From: Actinacidiphila cocklensis
Lineage (GTDB): Bacteria > Actinomycetota > Actinomycetes > Streptomycetales > Streptomycetaceae
DNA length: 64,000 nt
NCBI RefSeq assembly: GCF_907177275.1
Contig: NZ_CAJSLV010000064.1
Coordinates: 1-64,000, forward strand
Direction of reading: 5' to 3'
Part shown: positions 8,755 through 17,767 of the stretch, in pieces
How the letters are laid out: each line of letters begins with the position of its first letter
How positions within the stretch are numbered: the stretch's first letter is position 1
Translations under genes and position numbers: made by a program
Notes under the pieces: generated by a model
Databases searched by the model: none
Told to the model about the DNA's origin: nothing
Seen by the model: only the letters and a program-made list of their open reading frames with translations

Positions 8755-10668
8755 ATGACACTCCTTGATTCACTCCGCGGTCCACAGGACTTGAAGGATC
8801 TCGGACCGAATGAGCTGACGTCCCTGGCCGCGGAGATCAGGAGCCGCCTGATCTCGACAGTGTCCGCGAACAGCGGGCACCTGGGACCCAACCTCGGGGT
8901 GGTGGAGCTGACCATCGCCCTGCACCGGGTGTTCGACTCGCCGCAGGATCCGCTGGTCTTCGACACCGGCCACCAGTCCTACGTGCACAAGCTGCTGACC
9001 GGCCGGCAGGCGGAGTTCGCCACGCTGCGGCAGCCCGGCGGCATGTCCGGCTACCCCAGCCGGGCGGAGTCGCCGCACGACCACGTGGAGAACTCCCACG
9101 CCTCGACCTCGATGTCGTACGCCGACGGGCTCGCGAAGGCCTTCCGGCTGCACGGGGAGCAGGACCGCACCGCGGTCGCGATCATCGGCGACGGCGCCCT
9201 GACCGGCGGCATGGCCTGGGAGGCGCTGAACAACATCGCGGCCGACCGCACCAACCGGGTGGTCATCGTCGTGAACGACAACGGCCGCTCGTACGCCCCC
9301 ACCCACGGCGCCATCGCCACGCACCTGGCGCAGGTGCGGACGACCCGGCGGTACGAGCACGTCCTGGACACCGTCAAGTCGACGCTGCCCAGGACCCCGC
9401 TGGTCGGCGCCCCGCTCTACGAGACGCTGCACGGGATCAAGAAGGGGATCAAGGACGTACTCCAGCCGCAGGTGATGTTCGAGGACCTGGGCCTGAAGTA
9501 CGTCGGCCCGATCGACGGCCACGACCAGGCCGCGGTGGAACGGGCGCTGGCGCACGCGCGGGGCTTCGGCGGGCCGGTCATCGTGCACGTGCTGACCCGC
9601 AAGGGCCACGGCTACCCGCCGGCCGAGAACAACAACGAGGACCACCTGCACCAGGTCGCGGCGGGCACCGACCCGCTGACCGGGACGACGGTCAAGGCGG
9701 CGGCCCGCACCTGGTCGCACGTCTTCGCCGACGAGATCCTGCGGATCGGCCACCGCCGCAAGGACGTGGTCGCGATCACCGCGGCGATGCTGCACCCGAC
9801 GGGGCTGGCGCCCTTCGCCGAGGCCTACCCGGACCGGGTCTTCGACGTCGGGATCGCCGAGCAGCACGCGGTGACCAGCGCGGCCGGGCTCGCCATGGGC
9901 GGCCTGCACCCGGTGGTGGCGCTCTACTCGACCTTCCTCAACCGGGCGTTCGACCAGCTGCTGATGGACGTGGCCCTGCACCGGCTGCCGGTCACCTTCG
10001 TCCTGGACAGGGCCGGGGTCACCGGCCCCGACGGCGCGAGCCACAACGGCATGTGGGACGGCTCGATCAGCCAGCTGGTGCCGGGCCTGCGGATCGCCGC
10101 GCCGCGGGACGCGGCCCGGCTGGCGGAGCTGCTCACCGAGGCGCTGGACGACGCCACAGGGCCGACGCTGCTGCGCTTCCCCAAGGCCCCGGCCGGCGGC
10201 GAGGTCCCCGGCCTCGGCGTGCTCGGCGGCATGGACGTCGTGGCCAGGCCCGAGGCGGGAGCGGCGGTGGACGTGCTGCTGGTCGGCGCCGGGGTGATGG
10301 CCGGCGTCTGCGCGGACGCCGCGTCCCGGCTGGCCGACCAGGGCATCGGCGCGCTGGCCCTTGACCCGCGCTGGGTCAAGCCGGTGGACCCGGCGCTGGT
10401 CCCCGCGGCGCGGGACGCGCGGCTGGTGGTCACCGTCGAGGACAACGGCATCGCGGGCGGCTTCGGCGACGCGGTCTCCCGCACCCTGCGCCAGGCGGGC
10501 GTCGACACCCCGGTGGTGGCCTTCGGCCTCCCGCAGGAGTTCCTCACCCACGACAACCGGGGCGACATCCTCGAACAGGCCGGGCTGACCGGCCGGGACA
10601 TCGCCAGGTCGGTCACCGAGGCGGTCTCGGGGCGCGGCACCAAGGACACCGTCGTCGGCTCGCGCTGA
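8755..10668 (+). CDS. dxs: 1-deoxy-D-xylulose-5-phosphate synthase (cluster paralogue)
   Basis: 637-aa thiamine-diphosphate enzyme condensing pyruvate and glyceraldehyde-3-phosphate, the first step of the MEP isoprenoid pathway. It shows the TPP/Mg motif GDGALTGGMAWEALNN, the N-terminal block SGHLGPNLGVVELT, the transketolase-like GIAEQHAVTSAAGLA and the C-terminal DPRWVKPVD. The length is normal. The ATG at 8755 has AGGAG 9 nt upstream; upstream in-frame codons lie in the regulatory gap. Its position next to a SARP and an aromatic prenyltransferase marks it as a dedicated copy that raises prenyl-diphosphate supply, not the housekeeping gene; that is inference. Confidence 0.95.
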   Translation: MTLLDSLRGPQDLKDLGPNELTSLAAEIRSRLISTVSANSGHLGPNLGVVELTIALHRVFDSPQDPLVFDTGHQSYVHKLLTGRQAEFATLRQPGGMSGYPSRAESPHDHVENSHASTSMSYADGLAKAFRLHGEQDRTAVAIIGDGALTGGMAWEALNNIAADRTNRVVIVVNDNGRSYAPTHGAIATHLAQVRTTRRYEHVLDTVKSTLPRTPLVGAPLYETLHGIKKGIKDVLQPQVMFEDLGLKYVGPIDGHDQAAVERALAHARGFGGPVIVHVLTRKGHGYPPAENNNEDHLHQVAAGTDPLTGTTVKAAARTWSHVFADEILRIGHRRKDVVAITAAMLHPTGLAPFAEAYPDRVFDVGIAEQHAVTSAAGLAMGGLHPVVALYSTFLNRAFDQLLMDVALHRLPVTFVLDRAGVTGPDGASHNGMWDGSISQLVPGLRIAAPRDAARLAELLTEALDDATGPTLLRFPKAPAGGEVPGLGVLGGMDVVARPEAGAAVDVLLVGAGVMAGVCADAASRLADQGIGALALDPRWVKPVDPALVPAARDARLVVTVEDNGIAGGFGDAVSRTLRQAGVDTPVVAFGLPQEFLTHDNRGDILEQAGLTGRDIARSVTEAVSGRGTKDTVVGSR

Positions 10669-10808
10669 CCCGCGTACGGGAGCGGGCGCCGGCGGGGCGG
10701 GCGCGCAAGCAGCCGCCAAGCCGGCGCCAACCGGCAGCACAGTCCCGGCCAAGGTGCGTGGCCAATGCTGGGGCGACCGACCGTCACGATCTATGCGTGG
10801 AGGATTCA

Positions 10809-11726
10809 ATGTCCGGAGCCGCTGAAGTCGAGCGCGTGTATTCGGCCATGGAGGAATCGGCCGGGCTGCTCGATGTCGCCTGCTCGCGTGAGAAGATCCA
10901 GCCGATCCTTACCGCGTTCCAGGACGTACTCGCCGACGGCGTGATTGTCTTCTCGATGGCCAGCGGCCGCCACGCGACGGAGCTGGACTTCAGCATCTCG
11001 GTGCCGGCCGACCACGGTGACCCGTATGCCGCGGCGCTTGCGCACGGGCTCATCCCGGAGACCGACCACCCGGTCGGCGACCTGCTCGCCGACACCCAGA
11101 AGGCGCTTCCGGTCTCGATGTTCGCGGTGGACGGCGAAGTCACCAGCGGATTCAAGAAGACCTACGCCTTCTTTCCGACCGACGACATGCCGGGTGTCGC
11201 GCAGTTGATGGACATCCCCTCGATGCCGCCGAGCGTGGCGCAGAACGCCGAACTCTTCGCCCGGTACGGCCTCGACAAAGTGCAGATGATCTCGCTCGAC
11301 TACAAGAAGAACCAGGTGAATCTCTACTTCAGCAATCTGAAGTCGGAATTCCTTGAGCCCGAGCCGGTGCAGTCGCTGGTCCGCGAGATGGGCCTGGAAC
11401 TCCCCGGCGAGAAGGGGCTGCCGTTCGCCAGGCGGTCGTTCGCGATCTACCCGACGCTCAGTTGGGACTCGCCGAAGATCGAGCGGCTCTGCTTCGCGGT
11501 GATCTCCACCGACCCGACCCTCGCCCCCGCGCAGGACGAGGCGGACCTCTCGCTGTTCTCGACCTACGCGAACAACGCGCCTTACGCATATGCCGGTGAG
11601 AAGCGCACCCTGGTCTACGGCCTGACGCTGTCGCCGAGCGAGGAATACTACAAGCTCGGCTCGTACTACCAGATCAGCGATATCCAGCGCAGGCTGCTGA
11701 AGGCGTTCGACGCCCTCACCGACTGA
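10809..11726 (+). CDS. ABBA-fold aromatic prenyltransferase, NphB-like
   Basis: 305-aa soluble prenyltransferase that closely resembles NphB of the naphterpin pathway over its whole length, as I recall that sequence (for example VFSMASGRH, ELDFSISVP, FKKTYAFFPTD, IPSMPPSVAENAELF with one change, GEKRTLVYGLTLSP and EEYYKLGSYY). The Mg/diphosphate Asp equivalent to NphB D62 is D60 here, because the loop before it is two residues shorter. Basic and tyrosine residues of the FKKTY and DYKKNQVNLYF strands that hold the diphosphate are kept. The ATG has GGAGG 7 nt upstream. It probably geranylates a polyhydroxylated aromatic such as a naphthalene; no type III PKS is in the window to confirm this. 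Confidence 0.93.
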   Translation: MSGAAEVERVYSAMEESAGLLDVACSREKIQPILTAFQDVLADGVIVFSMASGRHATELDFSISVPADHGDPYAAALAHGLIPETDHPVGDLLADTQKALPVSMFAVDGEVTSGFKKTYAFFPTDDMPGVAQLMDIPSMPPSVAQNAELFARYGLDKVQMISLDYKKNQVNLYFSNLKSEFLEPEPVQSLVREMGLELPGEKGLPFARRSFAIYPTLSWDSPKIERLCFAVISTDPTLAPAQDEADLSLFSTYANNAPYAYAGEKRTLVYGLTLSPSEEYYKLGSYYQISDIQRRLLKAFDALTD

Positions 11727-11750
11727 CCCGCCGTACGCTTTCCCTTCCGC

Positions 11751-11799
11751 CGGCGCGCGTGCGGGGCGGCCTCCTGGAGGCCGCCCCGCACGCGCGCCG
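11751..11799. terminator. 24-bp perfect palindrome, bidirectional terminator
   Basis: Bases 11751-11774 pair without mismatch with 11776-11799 around a single central T, giving a very stable stem. It sits 24 nt after the prenyltransferase stop and 33 nt after the ECF gene's stop on the other strand, so it serves both convergent units. Confidence 0.8.
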
Positions 11800-11832
11800 C
11801 GCTGTGCGCCCGGGTGTCGCCCGGGGTGTCGC

Positions 11833-12759
11833 TCAGGTCAGGACGATGTCGATGCCCGCCAGGTCGGCCTGGACGTCGATGGCGGCGATCCGCCCGCCGT
11901 CGATGGCGAAGCGGAAGACGACCCGCGGTGCGCCGTCGTGCGCCCAGACCAGGCCGGGCGAGCCGTCGACGAGGGCGGTGACCGGGGACCAGGTGCGGTT
12001 GAGGAAGGCGCGGGTGACGGCGTCGGCGCCGTGCACCTCGGGGACGGTGTTCCAGTTGGCGGCGTCGGCCATCCTGATCGCGGAGTCGTCGGTGCGCAGC
12101 ACGATGTCCGGATCGAGCACCGCGAGCAGCGCCTCGAACTCGCCCTCGCGGGAGGCGGCGAGGAAGGCGCGGACCAGGTCGGCCCTGCCGGCCTGGGCGG
12201 CGGCGTCCGCGGTGTCGTCGCCGGCTCCCCTGGCCCCGGCGTCCGCCGCGTTCGCGCCCGCCCCGGCCTGCTGGACGCGGCGCCGGGCGCGGCTGGCCAG
12301 CTGGCGTGCCGCGGCCGGGGTGCGGTCCACGATGGGCGCGATCTCCTCGTAGGGGACGGCGAACATGTCGTGCAGCACGAAGGCCAGCCGCTCCGCGGGG
12401 GTGAGGGTGTCGAGGACGACGAGCAGGGCGAGGCCGACCGAGTCGGCGAGCATTGCCTCCTGTTCCGGGTCGGCGATCACCTCGGCGCGGTGCGCCGCGG
12501 CGTCCTCGGGGGCGTCCACCAGGTCCTCGCGGCGCGACTTGCGGGACTTCAGCATGTTCAGGGACACCCGGGCGACGATCGTGGTGAGCCAGCCGCTCAG
12601 GTTCTCCACGGCGTCGACGTCCGCGCGGCTCAGTCTGATCCAGGCTTCCTGGACGGCGTCGTCCGCCTCTGACAGCGAGCCGAGCATCCGGTACGCCACG
12701 GCGCGCAAGCGGGGCCGGTCGGTCTCGAACCGCTCGACCAGCCAGTCGTGTTCGTTCAT
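11833..12759 (-). CDS. ECF sigma factor with SnoaL-like C-terminal domain (SigJ/ECF41-like)
   Basis: 308-aa extracytoplasmic-function sigma factor. Region 2 is at about residues 10-75 (AYRMLGSLSEADDAVQEAW), region 4 at about 110-165 (LTPAERLAFVLHDMFAVPYEEIAP, then RTPAAARQLASRARRR), and a SnoaL/NTF2-like extension at about 190-308, as in the ECF41/SigJ group that lacks an anti-sigma gene and is controlled by its own C-terminus. An Ala/Gly-rich linker of about 25 residues separates the domains. The ATG at 12759 has GGGAG about 11 nt upstream. No oxidoreductase or carboxymuconolactone decarboxylase partner is adjacent, although one is common for ECF41. Confidence 0.9.
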   Translation of the reverse strand: MNEHDWLVERFETDRPRLRAVAYRMLGSLSEADDAVQEAWIRLSRADVDAVENLSGWLTTIVARVSLNMLKSRKSRREDLVDAPEDAAAHRAEVIADPEQEAMLADSVGLALLVVLDTLTPAERLAFVLHDMFAVPYEEIAPIVDRTPAAARQLASRARRRVQQAGAGANAADAGARGAGDDTADAAAQAGRADLVRAFLAASREGEFEALLAVLDPDIVLRTDDSAIRMADAANWNTVPEVHGADAVTRAFLNRTWSPVTALVDGSPGLVWAHDGAPRVVFRFAIDGGRIAAIDVQADLAGIDIVLT

Positions 12760-12984
12760 CACGTCACATTCTCCCACTGGTGCCTGCCAGAACATGACAG
12801 CCGGAAGCCCGCCGATGTGACGGGACGGCATATCGTCCGCCGCCCCATCCGCCACCCGGACCTCTGCCCGACACACCCCGACGATACGGGGCGTGAATGA
12901 ACGGCGACACGGCGTCCCCCTCCATGCGCCCGTTGCCGGGCGGGTTGTCGACCACTCGTGGTGCGTGTGGGTAACCTGACGCGC

Positions 12985-14799
12985 ATGCACGGGGGTTGGG
13001 ACATGGACGTCGATCTGGGCGGGAGCGGTGCCCTTCCGCTCGCCGAGCGCGACCCGCGGCGGATCGGGCCGTTCCCCGTGGTCGGGGTGCTGGGCTCCGG
13101 CGGGATGGGCCGGGTCTACCTCGGGGTGGCCGCGCAGGGGCGCTACGCGGCGGTCAAGCAGGCGCTGCCCGCGCTCGCCGGGGACGAGGGCTTCCTGCGG
13201 CGCTTCGGCCGGGAGTTGGACGCCCTGGAAGGGCTGCCGGCCGGGTCCGGCGCCGCGCTGCTGGACAGTGACCGGGACGCGCGCCCGCCCTGGTTCGCCA
13301 CCGCCTACATACCCGGGCTCACGCTGACCGAGGCGCTCAGGGCGCACGGCGGGCCGCTGCCGGTGCCTGCGCTGTGGGCGCTGCTGCGGGAGGCCGCCGC
13401 CGGACTGGCGGACCTGCACGCGCGGGACATGGCGCACCGGGACCTCAAGCCGTCCAACGTCATGCTGACGCTGGACGGCGTCACGCTGATAGACGTCGGC
13501 GTCTCCCGTGCGGCGGACCGGAGCAGGCCGGCCAGGACCGGCGTCACCATCGACGCCCCGGCGTACCTGGCGCCGGAGCAGGCCCCCGAACAGGCCTCCG
13601 CGCAGGGGGAGCCGACGGGTGCGGCCGATGTCTTCGCGCTCGCCGCGGTGCTCTCCTACGCGGCGATCGGCGCACCGCCCTTCGGCGAGGGCGCGGGGCC
13701 TGACGTGCTGCACCGCATCGTGCACGACGAGCCGGAGCTGGGTCCGGTACGGGCGGTCGACGCGGACCTGGCCGGCGTCCTCGCCTCGTGCCTGGACAAG
13801 GACCCGACGGCCCGGCCCACCGCGACGGAGCTGTCAGGACTGGCCGGTACGCACGCGGCGGCCGGCTCCGGCGCCGCCGGGCTGTGGCCGGCGTCCGTCC
13901 GCGAACGGATCGCGCTGCGGGCCGGCTTCGCGACGTCGGCCCCCGACCCGGCCGCCGTCGGCGGCGCAGGCGGCACCCCGCAGGACCCGCCGCGGGACGC
14001 GCCCGACGCCGGCAGGCGGCCCGAGCGCCGCAGGAAGCTGCTGCTCCTGGCGCTGCCCGTGCTGGTGGCCTGCGGTGCGGCGCTGGCCGTCCTGCTGGCC
14101 CCCGACAGCGGTTCCGCGCAGGGCTCGGCCGCCCCCGGCGCCTCGGCGGCGGCGCTGGCCGGCCCCTCGGCCTCCGCCCCGCAGTCCCCGTCCGGCACGC
14201 CGTCGCCCGCCCCCTCCTCGGACGGCGCCGCCTCCCCCGCCCCCGACGGCTCCGCGTACGAGGGCGGCACCGGCGGTACGGGCGGTACGCCGCACGCGTC
14301 CGGCGGCGCCACGGGGACGAGCCCGAGCCGTGCGGGCACCGGCGGCGCCACGGGCGCCGGTGCCGTGCCGCCCCCGGCGGCGCCCGGCCCGCCCACCGGG
14401 ACCGGCCAGTTGCGGAACTCCGCGGACTCCCAGTGCCTGACCGACCTGTCCCTGCTCGCCACCCACACCCCGCAGGTCGGCCCGTGCGGCTCGAAGGGCT
14501 CCCTCGGCGGCACCCTGACCTACTCGTGGACCTTCGCGGCCGCCTCGGGCGGCACCTTCCGGCTGGTCGACCAGGCGGGCGACGCGTGCCTGACCGCGGC
14601 CTCCCGCGGCGGCTCCACCGGCCTGAGCGCCTGCGACGACTCCCCCGGCCAGCAGTGGCGGATCGGGACGGCGACCGGCACCGGGAGCACGTACCAGAGC
14701 GTGTCGAACGGGCAGTGCCTGGTGGTGGCGTCGCTGCGCAGCGTGGCGACCGGCGCGTGCGACAGCGCCCAGGCCGCGCAGGTCTGGTACCGGCCCTGA
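12985..14799 (+). CDS. Transmembrane Ser/Thr protein kinase with ricin-type sensor
   Basis: 604-aa receptor kinase. The kinase domain (about 27-290) has the glycine loop GSGGMGRVYLG (37-47), VAIK-type Lys58 (AAVKQ), catalytic HRDLKPSN (151-158) and APEQ. The Mg motif is DVG (170-172) in place of DFG. A single membrane helix spans about 351-372, followed by a Ser/Pro/Gly-rich extracellular stalk and a ricin-B-like lectin domain (about 475-604) with QQW and QVW repeats. The ATG at 12985 fits a leaderless start: TAACCT at 12972-12977 is 7 nt before it. An alternative ATG at 13003 follows GGGGG. Confidence 0.9.
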   Translation: MHGGWDMDVDLGGSGALPLAERDPRRIGPFPVVGVLGSGGMGRVYLGVAAQGRYAAVKQALPALAGDEGFLRRFGRELDALEGLPAGSGAALLDSDRDARPPWFATAYIPGLTLTEALRAHGGPLPVPALWALLREAAAGLADLHARDMAHRDLKPSNVMLTLDGVTLIDVGVSRAADRSRPARTGVTIDAPAYLAPEQAPEQASAQGEPTGAADVFALAAVLSYAAIGAPPFGEGAGPDVLHRIVHDEPELGPVRAVDADLAGVLASCLDKDPTARPTATELSGLAGTHAAAGSGAAGLWPASVRERIALRAGFATSAPDPAAVGGAGGTPQDPPRDAPDAGRRPERRRKLLLLALPVLVACGAALAVLLAPDSGSAQGSAAPGASAAALAGPSASAPQSPSGTPSPAPSSDGAASPAPDGSAYEGGTGGTGGTPHASGGATGTSPSRAGTGGATGAGAVPPPAAPGPPTGTGQLRNSADSQCLTDLSLLATHTPQVGPCGSKGSLGGTLTYSWTFAAASGGTFRLVDQAGDACLTAASRGGSTGLSACDDSPGQQWRIGTATGTGSTYQSVSNGQCLVVASLRSVATGACDSAQAAQVWYRP

Positions 14800-14992
14800 C
14801 GTCGACTCCGGGTACCGGCCCTGACGTCAGCTCTCGGCGAGGCGGGGTTCCGCGGTCGCCGTGACGGCCGCCGGGGCGGCCGAGCCGGCCGGAGACCAGG
14901 TGTCCGGCGATCCCGGCGCCCCCGCGGTTGAACGGGACGCGCCCCGGCCGCGTATCCCCCCGTTTGCACGCGGGGTCGATAGCGTCGCGGGC

Positions 14993-15400
14993 ATGGACAC
15001 CTCCGCCGTCGAGACGCGGCACATCGGCATCCGGATCGACCGTCCCGCCGACGCGGTGTACGCCTACGCGTCGGTGCCCTCGCACCTGCCCGAATGGGCG
15101 CACGGGCTGGGGAGGTCGGTCGAGGAGGCCGGCGGGAAGTGGGTCGCCGAGTCGCCCATGGGGCGGGTCGAGGTCGCCTTCGTGCCGGCGAACGACTTCG
15201 GCGTGCTCGACCACGACGTGACGCTGCCCTCGGGCGGGACGGTCCGCAACCCGGTGCGGGTGCTCGCCGACGGCGACGCCTGCGACGTGGTGTTCACCGT
15301 CCGGCGGCGGGCGGGCACGAGCGCGGAGGACTTCCGCCGGGACACCGACGCGGTGACCGCCGACCTCGCCCGGCTCAAGGAGGTGCTGGAGGCCCGTTGA
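14993..15400 (+). CDS. SRPBCC (START-like) domain protein
   Basis: 135-aa single-domain protein of the SRPBCC/polyketide-cyclase-like fold: N-terminal strand IGIRIDRPADAVYAYASVP, then PEWAHGLG, and a C-terminal helix DFRRDTDAVTADLARLKEVL. Such proteins bind hydrophobic ligands; no specific substrate is indicated. The ATG at 14993 is 7 nt after TAGCGT (14980-14985), consistent with a leaderless transcript, and no ribosome site is seen. It is convergent with the acyltransferase gene, 45 nt away. Confidence 0.8.
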   Translation: MDTSAVETRHIGIRIDRPADAVYAYASVPSHLPEWAHGLGRSVEEAGGKWVAESPMGRVEVAFVPANDFGVLDHDVTLPSGGTVRNPVRVLADGDACDVVFTVRRRAGTSAEDFRRDTDAVTADLARLKEVLEAR

Positions 15401-15445
15401 CACCCGGGCCCGGCCGCGGCGCGACGCCCGGGCCCGGCCGCTGCC

Positions 15446-16708
15446 CTACGCCCGCCGCCGGCCCTTCGCCCGCTGCGGGTAGGGGAAGAGGCGGGGGCGG
15501 CGCTTGGCGGCCGCGTCCTCGACCCAGCCGAAGAGCAGCAGTGCCACCGCGATCAGCGGCACCGCGATCAGCAGCGGCAGCCACTGGCTGGACAGCAGCC
15601 AGCGCAGGTGGGCGTAGCAGAACGGGTTGTTCCACAGCGGGTCGATCAGCGGCTCGGTCAGCACCAGCGCGACGCAGTGCCACAGGTAGACGGTGACCGC
15701 ACGGGAGTTGAGCAGCGTGATCACGCCGTTGAACCGCTCCAGCGGTTTCGGCCAGCGCTCCCACGACGGGCTCAGGTGCAGCAGCAGCATGACGCAGCCG
15801 AACGACCAGACGGCCTGGGCCAGCGGCACCGCCTCCAGGTCGGGGCCGATCCTGGGGTCGTCGACCGGCGCCTGCTGCAGCCACCAGAAGCCGGCTGCCA
15901 GCACCAGCGGTGCCAGCGAGGGCACCACGTACTGCGGGATGCGGCGCAGCAGGCCCTCCTGGTGCGCCATGCCCAGCAGCCAGCAGGAGCCGAAGGTGGT
16001 GAAGTCGGTGGCGGTCTCCATGACGCGGCCCGACTGGTCCAGGAGACCGGAGTTGAGGACCGCGGAGAGCACCAGCGGCACCAGGAGCGTCACCCACGGC
16101 AGCCGGCGTACGGCCTTGAGCATCAGCGGCGACAGCAGCACGTACCAGAGGTAGGCGCGCAGGTACCACAGCGGGACGACGACCTGCTCGGCCCAGCTGG
16201 TCGGCAGGTGGCCGCCGAAGCCGTGCACGGTCTCGGCGAAGGGCGGGGTGCTCAGCGGCAGCACCCAGAAGGCGAGTTTGCCCCACCACCAGTTCGGGTG
16301 GCCCTCGGCGTGCGGACCCCAGCCGTCGAGGATCATCGCGGTCAGCACGACCGCGCCGAACATCCACATCGGCGGCAGCAGGCGGCGCATCCGGCCGCGG
16401 ATGACGCTCCACGCGGGGCGGTTGAGCGAGCGGGCCATGAGCGAGCCGGCCAGCGCGAACATCACGCCCATGGAGGGGAAGAGCAGCGGCAGCCAGGTCC
16501 AGCCGAAGTTGTGGTAGATCACCACCCGGATCAGCGCGAGCGCCCGCAGCAGGTCGAGGTAGCGGTCGCGCACGCCCCGGCGGGCGGCCGGCGCCGGCTC
16601 GGGCTCCTCCGGGGTCTCGTGCACGAAGGGCGCGGGGATGGTGATGGTCCGCAGCCGCAGGGTCGCGGTGGGGTCCGCGTACGCGTCGTGCTCCGCCGTG
16701 CCGTTCAT
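15446..16708 (-). CDS. Membrane acyltransferase family 3 protein
   Basis: 420-aa integral membrane O-acyltransferase (Acyltransf_3/OafA type). It has about 10 hydrophobic segments and the family pattern LRALALIRVVIYHNFG near residue 55, the region where the catalytic His lies (VIYHNFG). The ATG at 16708 overlaps the TGA of the preceding glycosyltransferase (ATGA), so the two form one exopolysaccharide unit: the GT2 enzyme polymerises a sugar and this protein probably acylates it. The N-terminal 45 residues are cytosolic and low complexity. Confidence 0.85.
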   Translation of the reverse strand: MNGTAEHDAYADPTATLRLRTITIPAPFVHETPEEPEPAPAARRGVRDRYLDLLRALALIRVVIYHNFGWTWLPLLFPSMGVMFALAGSLMARSLNRPAWSVIRGRMRRLLPPMWMFGAVVLTAMILDGWGPHAEGHPNWWWGKLAFWVLPLSTPPFAETVHGFGGHLPTSWAEQVVVPLWYLRAYLWYVLLSPLMLKAVRRLPWVTLLVPLVLSAVLNSGLLDQSGRVMETATDFTTFGSCWLLGMAHQEGLLRRIPQYVVPSLAPLVLAAGFWWLQQAPVDDPRIGPDLEAVPLAQAVWSFGCVMLLLHLSPSWERWPKPLERFNGVITLLNSRAVTVYLWHCVALVLTEPLIDPLWNNPFCYAHLRWLLSSQWLPLLIAVPLIAVALLLFGWVEDAAAKRRPRLFPYPQRAKGRRRA

Positions 16709-17289
16709 GACTGCACCGCCTCCGTGCTGGTGACGTCGAGGCCGACCTCGCCGGTGCGGTGCAGCTTCTGCCAGCGCAGCCGGCCGCCGGTCAGCGCGGT
16801 GATCCAGGACTGGAGCAGGACCATGTACATCAGCACCCGGTAGACCACCTGCTGCACCGGCAGCGTGATCAGGTACCAGGCCTTCTCGCGGTCGAGGCGG
16901 AAGGACCACCAGGCGCAGAAGCCCTGCAGGGCGAGCACCGCGAACCAGGCGAGCAGGCTCTTGTACGGGTCGACGAAGAAGACGCCGTAGACCATGGCGA
17001 TGTCGATGGCCGGTGCCAGCAGCGGGGTGAAGACCATGAAGAGCGCCACGAACGGCAGCCCGATGCGCCCGAAGCGGCCGCCGGGGCCGCGCTCGAAGAA
17101 CGCGTGGCGGTGCTTCCACATCGCCTGCATGGTGCCGTAGCTCCACCGGTAGCGCTGCGACCACAGCTGGCTCATGCTGCCCGGCGCCTCGGTCCACGCG
17201 CGGGCGTTCTCCGCGTAGACGATCTTCCAGCCGGCCCGGTGCAGGGCCATCGTCACGTCGGTGTCCTCGGCGAGCGTGTCGTCGCTCAT
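16705..17289 (-). pseudogene. GT2 polysaccharide synthase, N-terminal half missing
   Basis: Only the C-terminal part of a family 2 processive glycosyltransferase remains (about 195 aa). It keeps the third catalytic Asp in DDTLAEDTD, the QRYRWSYGT (Q/RXXRW) motif that binds the growing chain, and three or four C-terminal membrane helices. The catalytic DXD half and N-terminal helices expected upstream are absent: beyond about 17290 the DNA codes, in the opposite direction, for another enzyme's C-terminus. The ATG at 17289 has no ribosome site and is simply the first Met of the remnant. Inactive as it stands, unless the junction is an assembly error. Confidence 0.8.
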
Positions 17290-17291
17290 GC

Positions 17292-17687
17292 CGCGGCACC
17301 ACCGCGAAGCTGCGGCCGTACTACCCGGGCGACGCCTACGTCGACTGGGTCGGCCTGATCGGCTACTACGGCCCGATCGACGGCGCCGCGTTCTCCGGCC
17401 TGTTCACGCCGACCCTGAAGGAGATCGCCCGCTTCTCCGACAAGCCGGTGCTGATCACCGAGACCGGGGTGGCGGAGAGCGACCGCAAGGAGCAGCAGGT
17501 GCGCGACCTGTTCCAGGGTGCCGCCAAGGCCGGCGTGATCGGCCTGGTCTGGTACGACCAGCGCAAGGACTGGCCGGGCAGCACGCAGATGATGGACTGG
17601 CGGATCGACACGTCGGTGGGCGCGAGGGCCGCCTTCCGGGTGGAGTCGGCGCGGTACGGGTTCGGCCACCCCTTCGGGAGCGGCTGA
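17292..17687 (+). pseudogene. Glycoside hydrolase (GH26-like) C-terminal fragment
   Basis: An open frame without a start encodes about 131 residues typical of the C-terminal half of a GH26-like beta-mannanase-type barrel: YVDWVGLIGYYGP, KPVLITETGVAES with the probable nucleophile Glu, GLVWYDQRKDW and a natural TGA at 17685-17687. The N-terminal half and signal peptide that should lie to the left are missing; that DNA is the truncated glycosyltransferase on the other strand. Both genes are thus cut at the same place, around 17290-17297 (GCCGCGGC). Confidence 0.75.
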
Positions 17688-17767
17688 CAACCGTTCGGGC
17701 CGTCGGTGACGGCAGGGCGCGAGGCAGCAGGACCGACCATGGGGCGAGCGGAGTGGAAGTGCGGGGG

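Noticed and set aside
8273..8785. Small frames in the SARP-dxs gap
   Set aside because: Both strands have short frames there, but none has a ribosome site plus family features; the DNA looks regulatory.
10053..10588. Plus-strand frames inside dxs
   Set aside because: Arg/Ala-rich frame shadows of the dxs gene.
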